From: Sphagnum compactum
Lineage: Eukaryota > Bryophyta > Sphagnopsida > Sphagnales
DNA length: 64,000 nucleotides
Assembly (NCBI GenBank): GCA_965153455.1
Contig: OZ234496.1
Coordinates: 4,225,207-4,289,206 of the forward strand
Reading direction: 5' to 3'
In this document: positions 10,901 through 22,500 of the stretch, piece by piece
Layout: each line of letters opens with the position of its first letter
Numbering within the stretch: the first letter of the stretch is position 1
Notes under the pieces: generated by a model
Told to the model about the DNA's origin: nothing
What the model saw: only the letters and a program-made list of their open reading frames with translations
Database searches by the model: none
Made by a program: the position numbers and the translations under genes

Positions 10901-13900
10901 GTGCAAAGGTAAATGTATTTGAAATTATCTCAATGAACACAACAGAAAAGATATGTAGTGTTCAAATTTTTAAATGCAAAGGATGAAATGTTCCAAATTT
11001 GGATTACAATTAAGTTGATACTATAATATCTTTTTAGGTTGGGAAATTATTAATTATTTTTGAAAATGTCAAAAAAAAATTACAAAGGAAGAAAAAATAC
11101 AAAAATTAGTGGAAACCCCAAAGCACCTTGCTTTAGGCTTGTCCACCATCCAAAGGAGGTATCCAATTATTGACGACAATTTTTTTTCCTATAATTTGGT
11201 GAAACATTATTTCTACCCTTTTTTCAAAAAAAAAGAGATATAAATTGTGTAAAAAGTCTCACTATGTTAAATTTTCACAACTAAAAAAATGTACCAAACA
11301 AGTTGCATACATTTATTATGAAAATTTCATAATTTATTTTTTTGCCAAAGTGAATTTTGAAAAATAATTTAACACCAAAGTGCTGAACTTGAAAAAATAA
11401 ATAGTAATATAACTTGTAAGTGGGAAAAGGTTAAGGTTTTAATTTTAACAAACTCAATTTTTCTTTAATCCAATAAATAAAATATTGGGTACCACCCACA
11501 TAAAAATTCCATGGGCAATTCATATGGATATGCACAATGCCCCCATTCACAAGAAGTTAAATTGCTTCAAAGTTGGACACATACATGCACAAAATAGTTT
11601 ATTTACATTAACATTGTGTCCAATGTGGAAATATGAAGGATTAACAAATTATGAACATAATCATAGTAGGTGAGATTGAAGGTGTGGAGTTTACGAAGTA
11701 TGAATGAACATTTGTAATAGGTCAAATTCAAGGCATGAGTATGTTAATACAAAACCTACCTTGATAAATGGAAAAGGTTTGTCAAAGAAATTGTTATAAT
11801 GATTGAAATGTAAAAGTGACAAGTCCCTTGAATACAAATTTATTGAATGTCTAAAAGCCCTAAAACATCCTTAGTAGCTTTGAGACTAATTCATTATTTG
11901 AAATTTTCAAACAATATTGTTTTAAAGAACACAATTTTGTGAAGGAAACTAAATAACATCTGAAAATATTCATAAACATTGTATTTTTAACATGGAATCT
12001 TCAGTTTTAATTAATTATTTGATAGTTTTGTGTTGTAATTACTCATATACTACAATAGTGTTGACTTTTACACCCTCATTGACGTTTTAGCACAAGTGTG
12101 CATCATTTTTGAGACAATTTTTAAATTTGAGTGAAGCACAAGCAAGTTATATTCCAAAAAATATAACATTTTCATTGATCTTGGAAAAATTACAATAAGT
12201 GTTGTGTGGTGTTGATGTATTCACAAGTAGTTCAAGTCTTTAAAATTGGCAATGTTCATGATACAATTCAAAGGTTGATTTCAAGTAAAACTAACAAAAT
12301 TCCATGGCCAGTAGGTGATGACATTCCTTAGCTTTATAACAAAATTGTCAATGTTTATAATGTGATGAACTTGACTTGGTGAAGTCAAGGACAAAGGGCA
12401 TGCATCAAGTGTGGGGTAACACCTTAAGTCAAGGGCATTCCCAAATAAAGATGCTTAGAATAAATTGATGTTAACCAAGTTTAACACCACATTTTAAGAA
12501 TGTGCTCCATCCATGGGTTTTACACATGGTAAACATGAAATGAACATTATCATCCATCGAAACATATGTTGATCATGAGGCAATAAAAAGTAAAAGGATC
12601 TAACAACTATAATTTAGGAACATGAAGGACCTTATGCATAATACCTAAAAGCTTCACACTAAATGCAAAATATGTTTATAAGCATAAGGTCCCTTTCACT
12701 CCATATTCATGGAAATAAGTTAGTTTTCTATACATTAAAAAAACAATTCCACATGCTTTATGCAAAGGTATAAAATTCAATGTATGTATAATGAAGGAAA
12801 TATAATTAAACCAACCGAAAGATGTGAAATTGGTTAATGGTTTAAAGTCAAAAATTTATAAAATCAAGCACTTGTACAATCATAAGGTCCTTTAAAAAAT
12901 ATATGAGGTGAAACATGTAGTATGATATGTATAGGTTGAAACATTGTAGTATGGTAAGTTAAGGGGTTCAAAGTTCAAACGAATATTGATCATTTATTGA
13001 TTTTTTTTCAAATCCACCAAGTTAGTGTTTTTTTAAAAAAAGTTTTCACTTACACAAGGGTATCAAATAATTGAATTTTCCAGATTTTAAGGACCCACTT
13101 GGTATTAATTTATTGGAATACAGAACCAATCAATTATCAATATATATAATTTTTTGAAATAAGAATTACTTGATATGCATAAGGGTTGGTTTTTGCAAGA
13201 ATCTTTTGAAAAACATTTAGTACAATGTCTAGGTTGGTTATTAAATAGAAAATTACTTTTTGTTTTAAAAAATAATAATAATTTACCATTCTTCTTAGTC
13301 TCATTCAATTTACAATTTTTTCATATAAAAAAAAACTTCAATATGATAGGTGTAACAAAAAACTCAAGGAATGACAATTCTTGCAATGCATTGACACATC
13401 TACAATTACACAATTATCATTGATGAAAGGAAAAAATAGTATAATTGATGGGAATATTTCAATATAAATATTTCTTTTTCACTCTCAAATGTAGCCATAC
13501 TTCTTAAAACACATTTAAAATATGGAGGGGGTGGTTTGCACCAAATTTTCACAATTTTGTCCCATTTTGTAGATTTTCATGATTAAGATATCATCTTTGG
13601 TGATCTGCTTACCACAACTTTCAAACCCAACTCAAATTTTGATTCCTTGTAAACATTTTTCTTTTAATTCATTAATTTTTTTAAACATACCTTCAATATG
13701 ATAGTTTAAATGTGATAATTGATGACCCAAATCCCTTTTTACTTTTGGAATCTTTAATCCAAATGACCCCAAAACTCTTAAATCCCATGAGATGTTTACA
13801 TTTCCCCCTTCACTAGGATTGCAATTCCCAAAAATCACTCTCTAATTATTGATGTAATTTTTTAAACATAAACCCAAACCTTGATTTTTCAAAACCTAAT

Positions 13901-15020
13901 TTCTCCCCTTGATTTCTACATATATTTTATTTCAATCTATGTTCAAAGCAATAGGTTATATACCCTTCAAACTTTCAACCTTCCATTTACAAATCATCAA
14001 GACTTAAATCAAAATTTCCTAACCACCATTTCATATATTTATTTTTTGTTGGTACACGTTTGTTATAGAAGGTTTAAGAACAACATGCAACTCAAAAAAT
14101 AAAAAATTTCTATCTCCTATTATAATAGATTACCATCGCCAAATATCTATGAACCTACTTTCAACTAGGATAAAAAATCCATTAATGGGCTAACTTCAAA
14201 AAATGGTTGAATGTGGCCCCTTCCCTTAGAGGCTCCAATGCATTGAAACAAAATTAAGGAAAGAGTTCCACTACTTTCATCATAAATTGCCCAATCATGA
14301 AATCTTTTCACCACCTTGTCAAAACACAAATGAACACACCCAACATTGACGGCAAGAAAAAACATTCATCAAGTGCTTCCACATTAATAGGAGCCACACC
14401 TACCCACTTAAATGATTATTTATATTGGGATAATTTTAAAATATTCCAATTGTAATTTGAAAAAATAATTATTTTTTTATTACTTAAAATTTGTTGTATT
14501 ATATTATTATGTAACTATATTTAAAGAATCTACCTAAAAAATATGTCATGTTAAAAAAATATCCCCAAAAATAAAAATCCTTACAATATTTAATAAACAT
14601 TGGTTACGATGTTTAATGAATATTAAAATGATTATTTTATATGCATTATGTTCAATCCAAATCATAATCACATGTTTTCATAATATACTAAACATTTGCA
14701 CAATCGTGATATGGGATCCAAGAATACAAAGAATTTGTTATTAAAAAGAAGATGTTTAGAAATCATATTTCATGGGATTTCCATTGGAGGTTGTTAAGTG
14801 TGAATTTAACTTAGTGTTTAGCTTGACGGATTTTTCTTTCTAACCCTCTTGAATTAGACGCTAAAAAGTTGCCATCATGGATCCTTTTTTAACCACTACC
14901 TATTATTTATTGTTTATTGTCTATCCAATTATTGACAATAATGAAATCTTTAACCATTGAATAACAACTCAATATCCACAAAAAAACTCCATTGAAACAA
15001 TATTACCATCATATCTACAA
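10901..15020. other. AT-rich intergenic DNA without recognisable features
   Basis: Long homopolymeric A/T tracts and short open frames with no family resemblance on either strand. I see no gene, RNA or complete mobile element in this 4.1-kb stretch. It probably consists of transposon remains decayed beyond recognition by eye. Confidence 0.4.
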
Positions 15021-15651
15021 GGGCGAACCCATCCTTGGGTGGTACCACTAGGAACCACCTCAAGGAGTGGTTAAGGAACTCAAAATAACCAAAACATTTT
15101 TTAGGCCTTTTTTGTTAAATGTTTTCACAATTACAAATAATTAATTTTTCATGTTTAGCAATTGCATGTTTTAATGTATGGCTCAAATGTTATTTAGGAA
15201 TTTTAAAAATTGGAATTTTTTCAAATTTTATATTCCTAATTAAAATGCCATCTTAAAAAATTGATAGCCTCAACTTTGAAAATTCATAACTAAATCATAT
15301 TTAATCAATTAATTACCAAATAAAAACTTGAAAATAGAATGACTTCCAAGTTACTTTAGAAAAAAAATTCATAAGAAAATTCTCAAATCATGTTTCAAAT
15401 TTGTGTTCATGATTAGAAGGTTCAAGGAAAAAAAATCAATGTTACGTTCCTAAATTGTTTTCTAAATGCAATGATTAGGAACATCTATGCAATATTTTTT
15501 ATATTATTGGGTTTTCAAAATCTATATATTCATAAAAGAAATTTACGAAAATATTCATTTAAATGTTTCTTACGATTTTTCAAAATTTGATGGTTCCAGG
15601 AAAATCAAGGTGTGGTGTTCCTAGTAGTACCACCCAAGGATGGGCTTGCCC
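15021..15651. mobile_element. 631-bp non-autonomous DNA transposon with ~35-45-bp terminal inverted repeats
   Basis: The left end (gggcgaacccatccttgggt, continuing ggtaccactaggaac) is found inverted at the right end (gttcctagtagtaccaccca, continuing aggatgggcttgccc) with only a few mismatches. The flanks share ACAA (15017-15020 and 15652-15655), a possible target duplication. The interior is AT-rich and non-coding. Superfamily is not assigned. Confidence 0.75.
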
Positions 15652-16439
15652 ACAAGTCATATTTACTCCGCATACCCACAACCCCCCTCCCCTTGCTTTA
15701 CTTCATTTGGAAATTTCCAATATATGTCTTGGTTGAACATCTCACAAAACCCCACCCCAAACCCTAATTTCAAGCTTTACAACCACTAAAATCAAAATTG
15801 GAAAAATTATCTCCATATGCACGTTTAGAGCTTTTCTCCTCCTTTTATTATCCTTAAAACAACACACACAAAACTTATTACAAAAATTTTAAATTTTTAC
15901 TGATCCTATTCCTTTATCTTTTATTTTCCCATTTTCTCAAGACTATTTTCTTTCTCCTTGGTTGCCATGAAAAATCACCCCCTTAGTGCAAAAAATTGAA
16001 CACCCTCTCCCCATTACTATTTGCATGGTTCCCCTTTTCTTCCAAAATTTCCCCATCACCATCTCCACTCCACCCCCTTTTCATTTCCAAAAGTCATTTT
16101 CACAAAAGGTTGGAAAATGTGGAGAGGTTCCACTCAAAGTTTTTGAGGAACCTTCTAGAAGAAGCCCCCCCCCACTTGCCATGGGTCAACCTATGGTTCT
16201 CTTTAACCCTATTGACATTCATGCTGGAGTAGATAATATGTTATTAACACTTCAGCATTATAATATACTGGCCAATAACCCTACACATTGCTTGGTAGTG
16301 CCACACATTATCCAATAGTGAACTAAACAACGTTTGACAATATCACATGCTATTTGATAGTGAGTTATACACAAATTGATAATGCCATGTGCTGGCTTGT
16401 AACAATCTAAATTCACACAAAAAATGATATTTCTACCAA
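15652..16439. other. AT-rich spacer, C-rich on the plus strand
   Basis: Plus strand is pyrimidine-rich near 15670-16170 with a C run at about 16167. Short open frames are compositional. No gene recognised. Confidence 0.4.
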
Positions 16440-17815
16440 TGAAAAAGGTGAACTATTATAGAACTTTATATAAGGTCGATAACCCAAATTACATATATTC
16501 AATGCTAAGAGACACATAAGTGATACCCATGTTTAACACAAGTTAAAGATATTACGCAAAATTTAAAAATTCATTTATTAACAACCCATGCAAAGTAACC
16601 CAAAAATGGAATTTTCATTGTTAACCACTAGTGCTTCAATAGGCTAAAAAACCAAGGGTTTTGGAATTGAAAATTAACCACCCATAGTGGCATCAAAGTC
16701 CCATTATCATATTTTACAACCATTTGTATGGCTTTTCAACCTTCCCTACACATGTTTTCATCACATCAAAAAATTTAAACCACGAGTGTAACATCAATGT
16801 GAACATGTTGTGAGTCTTGCTAGCATTATAAATATATGTAAATGATAGAAATGGAGCCACGACTGCCAAAAATTTTGTCATCTTATGCATGTGAAATGCT
16901 TGCAATTCAAATTCAAACCCCCCCTCCCCCCCCCCCCCCCCCAAACAAATTCATGGAACTAAAGTCCAAATTTTTTTAGGTGTACCAAAATCCTATCATA
17001 ATGTCATTTAAAAAATATTTTTGACCTAATTGTTTTTTACCATCTAAAGACATATTTATGGATCATTGTGATAGAATCTAAAATTTCATGGTCTAAAATA
17101 TGGTACTTATGAAATATTTGACACTTTTTTGATTCATTAGTTTTGATGGGGATCAAAATGTATGGAAAAGGGGACTACAATAAGGACTAGGTCCTTTTCA
17201 TCATGGGTGGTACACCTTAGAGCCTTTCCCCATTCATTATGTTTTTTGCCCAACTTTTTTTGTCCATGTAATTATTTTTTACAAAGCAAATTGTGTGGCC
17301 TTAAAAAATTCACCTTTCAAAAGCCAACATATTGACATTCGTATCATTATAAACATATTCACATGTTTTGTTGAAAGCATGACCAAAACACGATCCTTGG
17401 CAAAAAGTTGCAAACGTTAGAAGAACACATCTAACCATGAAACTAAAAGTTTTTGTAAGAGTGGATGGATTGCCACCCTCATTTTTCACATAAGTAATCA
17501 ATTTCTCCAACAAATTGTAAGATGAAAATAAAGCTTTGACCTATGTTACCATTGTAATTTTCTGGTTGTATTAGTAATTTTTAAAAATTCCATTATCTTG
17601 CATTGCAAGGTGTCCACGAGTTGATGTAATTAATCATGTTTGAATGTGTCATCTCCAAATTTGGACATTCACAAATCGAAAGAAACCATTGTTGTAGCAA
17701 AGGAATCCAAATTGGCATCACATATTGAACAAAACAAAAATAAAAAGGCCAAAAATAAGTTAAGGCAAGAAATAAACTTAAACACATTGGGGCAATGAAA
17801 AGGAAACACATTTTT
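16440..17815 (-). pseudogene. Decayed hAT-like transposase gene
   Basis: Two minus-strand segments look like parts of a hAT-family transposase from a plant. One is about 17513-17310 (LITYVKNEGGNPSTLT then SCFGHAFNKTCEYVYND). The other is about 16900-16714 (FLAVVAPFLSFTYIYNASKT, HNMFTLMLHSWFKFFD). The second matches the conserved stretch before the C-terminal hATC dimerisation region, where a tryptophan/arginine-phenylalanine 'RFK'-type motif is normal; here it reads WFK. Frames are interrupted between the segments. Terminal repeats were not found. The identification rests on remembered family patterns only. Confidence 0.5.
16921..16942. repeat. Poly-C tract
   Basis: Nearly uninterrupted run of about 21 C (one T). 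Such tracts are prone to length errors in sequencing, so the exact length should be treated with caution. Confidence 0.8.
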
Positions 17816-18410
17816 GATTCCTAAGATGAATTCTCATTCTAGGAGTTTAAAGCCTTAAAATCTCTTAAACATTTAAGACATGAATGCAAAGGGTAAACCT
17901 TGCTTGAAAATCAATAATATTTTATATAGTTGAAAAAATTTCAAGATGTAGATATCATATGTGAGATTGCATTATCCATTAGAAATAATGAGGTAGGATT
18001 CTTGGCCAAAAACAGATCGGGAATCAAGTTAATAATTAGATTTCTAACCATTACAGCTTGAAAAACATGCCAAGATAAATGACCTCAAAACAAAGCATGC
18101 AACATGGTGCTTGTGAACATGTCATTTCATCCTAATCCCCATTTTGGAACTCCTGTACACCCCCTTTTCCTTAAGCTATGGAGTTAGGCTTCCATACATT
18201 CATTTTTCCTAATGCACAAAATTAGGGAATGTGTTCTTGAATTCTTTTTCCTTTTACATTCTTTTCACTACTAACATTTTGTAGTTCATCTCCCAAACCT
18301 TAAGAAAAAGTTAAAGGTGTGTCAAATAAACATATAACTTTTGGTAACAAACAATAACAAGTCCTCCATTTTTGTTGCTTTGCATTTTCCTTCTTATAAG
18401 GAGTAACATT

Positions 18411-18709
18411 ACAAATTTAGAATGTGATGAATTAATAATGAAAATCATGCAAAGTTCATTCATTCATAGGTTCATACATTTTACATACAAATATTGTGTT
18501 GCAAACACATTTGACATATAGATAATTGTGTTAATGAATAAAGTACGAACTTTTGAATGAATGAATGTCACACAAATTTGGAATCTTCTTAAAAATTTAT
18601 GTGTTAAATGTGTTTTCAATACACGATATTAGTTTTGTGAAATGTACGAATTATGAATGAATGAATTTTGCATGATTTTCAGTACTAAATCGTGATATGC
18701 TAAATTTGT
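18411..18709. mobile_element. ~300-bp foldback (long inverted repeat) element
   Basis: The left arm (about 18411-18515: acaaatttagaatgtgatga, then gaaaatcatgcaaagttcat, tcattcatagg) recurs as its reverse complement in the right arm (about 18607-18709: ..attcatgaatgaatgaatttt-type sequence, tgcatgattttcagtac, taaatttgt). The arms are around 100 bp at high identity with a loop of about 90 bp. No coding capacity. No convincing target duplication was seen. It could be a MITE or foldback element; transcribed, it would form a long hairpin. Confidence 0.75.
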
Positions 18710-19129
18710 GATGAATACTTCCAAAATATTATGTGATGGCCACATATCCAACACTAATTCTTTCTTTGGACTACTTTTGGAATTAAATTAACATTCTTCC
18801 ACCTACCTCAAACAACTAGATGTTCAAACAAGATATGCATATTCATGGAAGTAGTCCCATGTTTGTTTGTTTTTTGTGATCACATTTTTCCTTTTTTTGT
18901 TGGTATTACAAAAACTACATGTTTAGGGAACAAAGGGGAATTTTACAAAATGCATGGTTTGAACAATAGTAGGAATCATTTTACTGCTATTATTAACCAT
19001 GAAAAATGCTAAGGGAGAAAAAACGTGTGGTGAAGGATTCAAAATTTCTAACTTAGGTTCAATTGAATTTTCAATATTTCCCATGCAACATCTATTTCTA
19101 GGTCTAAGTTGCTTGTGATTACAATGTTT

Positions 19130-20280
19130 TTAGAAACAAATGGAGTGGGATAGGTATAAATTAGGGTGGTCATTTTTTATGGATGGGCCATTCCCTAAAA
19201 ACCCATACGATAATGTTAAAATTGTCATTTATTGTGGCATGATTGGTTAAATGAAGAATTACACGGTAATTAATAAAATTTTAAATTCCATATGAAGAGA
19301 AGCCATTTTTAAAAACTTCTTAATATGCATGTTAAGAGAAAAAAAAAATCCATAAAAAAATGATTATCATATGGACCTATGAAAATATGGCCCATTTCAA
19401 GCCATTCAAAAGTTCATAACTTGCTTTTGGTTAAGGTTTTATACAAAATGTTTGGCAATTATGGTCCTTTTATTTAAGTAAAAATGAATAATGCCTATCA
19501 CCTCAAAACATATGCCCAAACAAAAAAAACCAATCATATTTTGGAAGATATGTTAAGAAATTATGTAAGGCATAAACAAACATTATGGGAGCAATACCTA
19601 TTTATGGTGGGATTTCCCTATAATGTAAGTTGGCATTCCTCCATTAAAACCAATCCATTTTATGCCTTTTATGTTTAACTCCCCTTTATATTTCAACACC
19701 CACCTCTAAGGTGGAGGGATTTAATCAAATGATAGACACCATGTAGCATACGTTAAAATTGGTCAAAGAAAGTATGCAGAGTGCGCAAGATTGAACAAAA
19801 TTTTACACAAATAAAATTTGTGCCCCTCGAAATTTTGAGGTGAAGGATTGGATCTTTTTACCAATCAAGCCCTATTAAAATGACCTAAAACTAGGGAAAT
19901 GCAAAAAATTATTTCCTAGATTTTGGGACCCTTTGTCATAACAATTTTTTTGGGAAACGTAGCCTACAAATTGGATCTTCCAAAGTCATGGTGAATCCAC
20001 AATGTATTCCATGTTAGCTTGCTAAAAAAAAAGTCTTAGATCCTTCTCATTTTGCATGAATTGCCTCAAACTTTGGATGAAGGGAACACCCTAACAGAAC
20101 CCAAACAAATTCCAAAAACTAAGGTATGCCAACATCAAAATAATATATGGAATGAGGTGTTGATAAAATGGAAGCATTATTATGTTGATAAGGCAACTTG
20201 GGGAAATGAAACATAGTTTAAAATTAACTTTCTTGATTTTTGTCATTGAAGACAATGACTTCTTTTGGGAGGGGGAGTAA
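19130..20280 (+). mobile_element. 3' portion of a decayed Ty3/gypsy chromovirus: integrase C-terminal half and chromodomain
   Basis: From about 19484 the plus strand reads AYHLKTYAQTKKTNHILEDM, matching the integrase AYHPQTDGQTE-type region, then HSSIKTNPFYAFY (the pocket just after the catalytic core). Further on come TLKLVKESMQSAQD, FEVKDWIFL, LKLGKCKKLFPRFWDP and IHNVFHVSLL (about 19745-20030), the GPY/F-type C-terminal module. A chromodomain-like LIKWKHYYVDKATWGNE lies near 20162-20210. Stops and frameshifts abound, so it is inactive. Upstream pol is too eroded to follow beyond about 19130. A purine tract (gggaggggga) sits just before 20281, as expected for the plus-strand primer site. 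Confidence 0.78.
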
Positions 20281-21060
20281 TGTTAACGACCAAATGAAGA
20301 TGGCGGGGGACAACAAACAAATGTAAAGAAGAATTGTTGATGAAATTTTGAAGGAGGAGGTGGCATCTATAAATTTACTTGGGATGTGGCAAGCACTTAA
20401 AAGCTTAGCAACAACGGAACATGCACAAAGGAAAGAATGGAGAAGAAAAGGAGGGTAGGCTAGAAGAGGGGATTCCTTTTTGGCTTGGCTAGGAAGATTA
20501 AGAAGAAACATAGTAAAGCAGAGCACCTCCATGTTCATGGTTGGGTGGTGAAAACATGTTTTGTTATTCGTATTTTGTAAATGAAGTAAAGGCACGTGCA
20601 TGTGTGTGTGAGATTTCTATGGTGTTGTTTGGCTGGAAGGTTGCAAAATAAAGATTGATCAAGGTTCACTCAAATAAGGGTTGCAAAACAAAGTTGTTAC
20701 AATAGGGCCATCGAAAAGGGACTACAAAGTTGTAAGAATGTTTATTTGAGGCTTAAGTTGTGCGGGTTGTGATTAGTTGCAAGTGGTTGAAGTTGTGTGG
20801 ATGATGGCAGGAAAAAAAAGAGGCGCTAGGTTGGTCGTTGGGAGTAAAAGAAAAAGAAGCCACATAAGTGGAATGGAATTTATCTAAAAAGCCTATTTGT
20901 TCGGGCATCTAATCCACAAAAGTGGCTAGTTTAAAAAATCCTTGGGCAATCGATTTTTTAAATTTTCTTGTAACGTACTTGGATAGTGAAATCAAAAGGG
21001 ATGTAACATTTGGTGTATCTCTCTATATATATAAACTTCCTATAAGATATCCCAAATAGA
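20281..21060 (+). repeat. Probable 3' LTR of the Ty3/gypsy element (right boundary not fixed)
   Basis: Begins TGTTAACGAC immediately after the polypurine tract. It contains a TATA-like tctctatatatataaac near 21020, which would be the LTR promoter. The right end was not identified: a terminal CA and matching 5' LTR were not seen in the window, so 21060 is a placeholder. Minus-strand open frames inside (20224-20601) are not genes. Confidence 0.55.
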
Positions 21061-21409
21061 AACCAAATAAAATAAAATGCATGTATATAAAGCCACAAGT
21101 TAAAAAATAGTCTTCATTTTTCAACTGCAAAAATCCATTATTATATATTTGGTGTATACATGTTGTAATTTTTTTATCTAGATGTATTTTTATTCAAGTT
21201 GAAAATTTCAATATAGTCACACATTTGGCATTTTGTTTTTGTTTTATGGCATGTTCATAACACATAAACGCATGACATTTTGTAAAAAAATTCAATGTAA
21301 TGCAAAAAGTGAGTCACCCTATTATAACCACCTTGCGCTAGACCCATTGCCAAATCTTCAACACCATCATAATTAAAATATTACATAAGGTTTTCAATTA
21401 TCTTAAATC
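21061..21409. other. AT-rich DNA, possibly the end of the LTR
   Basis: No distinct feature. Part of it may still belong to the preceding LTR. Confidence 0.35.
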
Positions 21410-22500
21410 CTTGAATGTCTAGCATTTTTGCTTTAAGATTGTGGGGAAAAAATTAAAATTCCAAAGTTAAAAGGAACTTAAAGGCATAAATGCATTTAAA
21501 ATTACAAGTAAGGTTATGGTTTTTGGGAACTTCTTTTGATTATATCCATAAACAAAACCTTAAATTATGAATGCAAGTGTAACAAAAAATCTTACAATAG
21601 TCTAAGGCAAGGATAATTAGTTTAAATTTAATAAAAAAGTAACCAATGACCCTACAACCTAAACAATGAGATCACAATGAATTTTATAATCAATATTGGC
21701 TTCAATGTTGGAAGAATTGAAAAAAAAACTGGAAAGGACAAGGGATACATTTATGCATTTTAATTGCAAATTGGTTTATGGTTTATGGGAGTTTCTTGTT
21801 GATTACATGATACATGCATAAACACAAATCTAAACAATGGTTGCATGGAGAATAAAAGGCTTGCAACACTCTAAGGTAGGGATAGTCATGTCAAGACTCA
21901 ACATAAAAATAATTATGACCTTAAAGCCTAAACCATGAGATCACAATGAATTTCAAGAGCCAGTTGGGCTTTCATGGATGTTGGAAGAATTGAAAGAAAG
22001 AACAAAAGGGACAATAGACACAAATGCATAATGAATTGCAAGTTGGGTTTTGGTTTTTGAGAGCTTCTTGTCAAGATTACAAGCGTAAATAGAGCTCTTA
22101 ATTGTTGGTATATGTGGAATAAGAATTTTGTAACATTTTGAGGTAGGGAACAATTATTTCAAAACTCAATACAAAAGTAACTAGTGACTCTCAAACATTT
22201 GTATGCACATATGAACTTTAAACATGAGTTCACAATGAATTTTATAAACAAGTTGGGCCGTGATGTTAGAAGAGTTGAAAGAAGAAATGGAAGGGACAAG
22301 TTGGGACACAAACCAACTTTGAATTACAAGGAGCTTCCAAAGTTGATTACAAGCACAAACATAATTTAAACTGTAGCTCTAAGTGTAATAAATATTCTCC
22401 AACACTTTGAGGAGAAAATAATTAGTAACACCCAAACATTCATATGCACATATGAACTATGAACCTTAAACCATTGGCGACCATGAATTCAAGGTAGGAT
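21410..22500. repeat. Degenerate tandem array, ~4 units of ~270 bp
   Basis: The marker gagatcacaatgaattt (or close variants) appears at 21668, 21937, 22226 and, more worn, about 22476, giving spacings of 269, 289 and about 250. Around each marker the same order recurs: a segment ending ttggaagaattgaaa, then ggacaa..gggacac, then aattgcaagttggttt, then agcttcttg..gattacaagc, then taacactttgaggtaggg. Copies differ by many substitutions and indels. No coding sense detected. Confidence 0.78.

Noticed and set aside
20224-20601. 125-codon minus-strand open frame
   Set aside because: It lies within the LTR and runs antisense across the polypurine tract; no protein resemblance.
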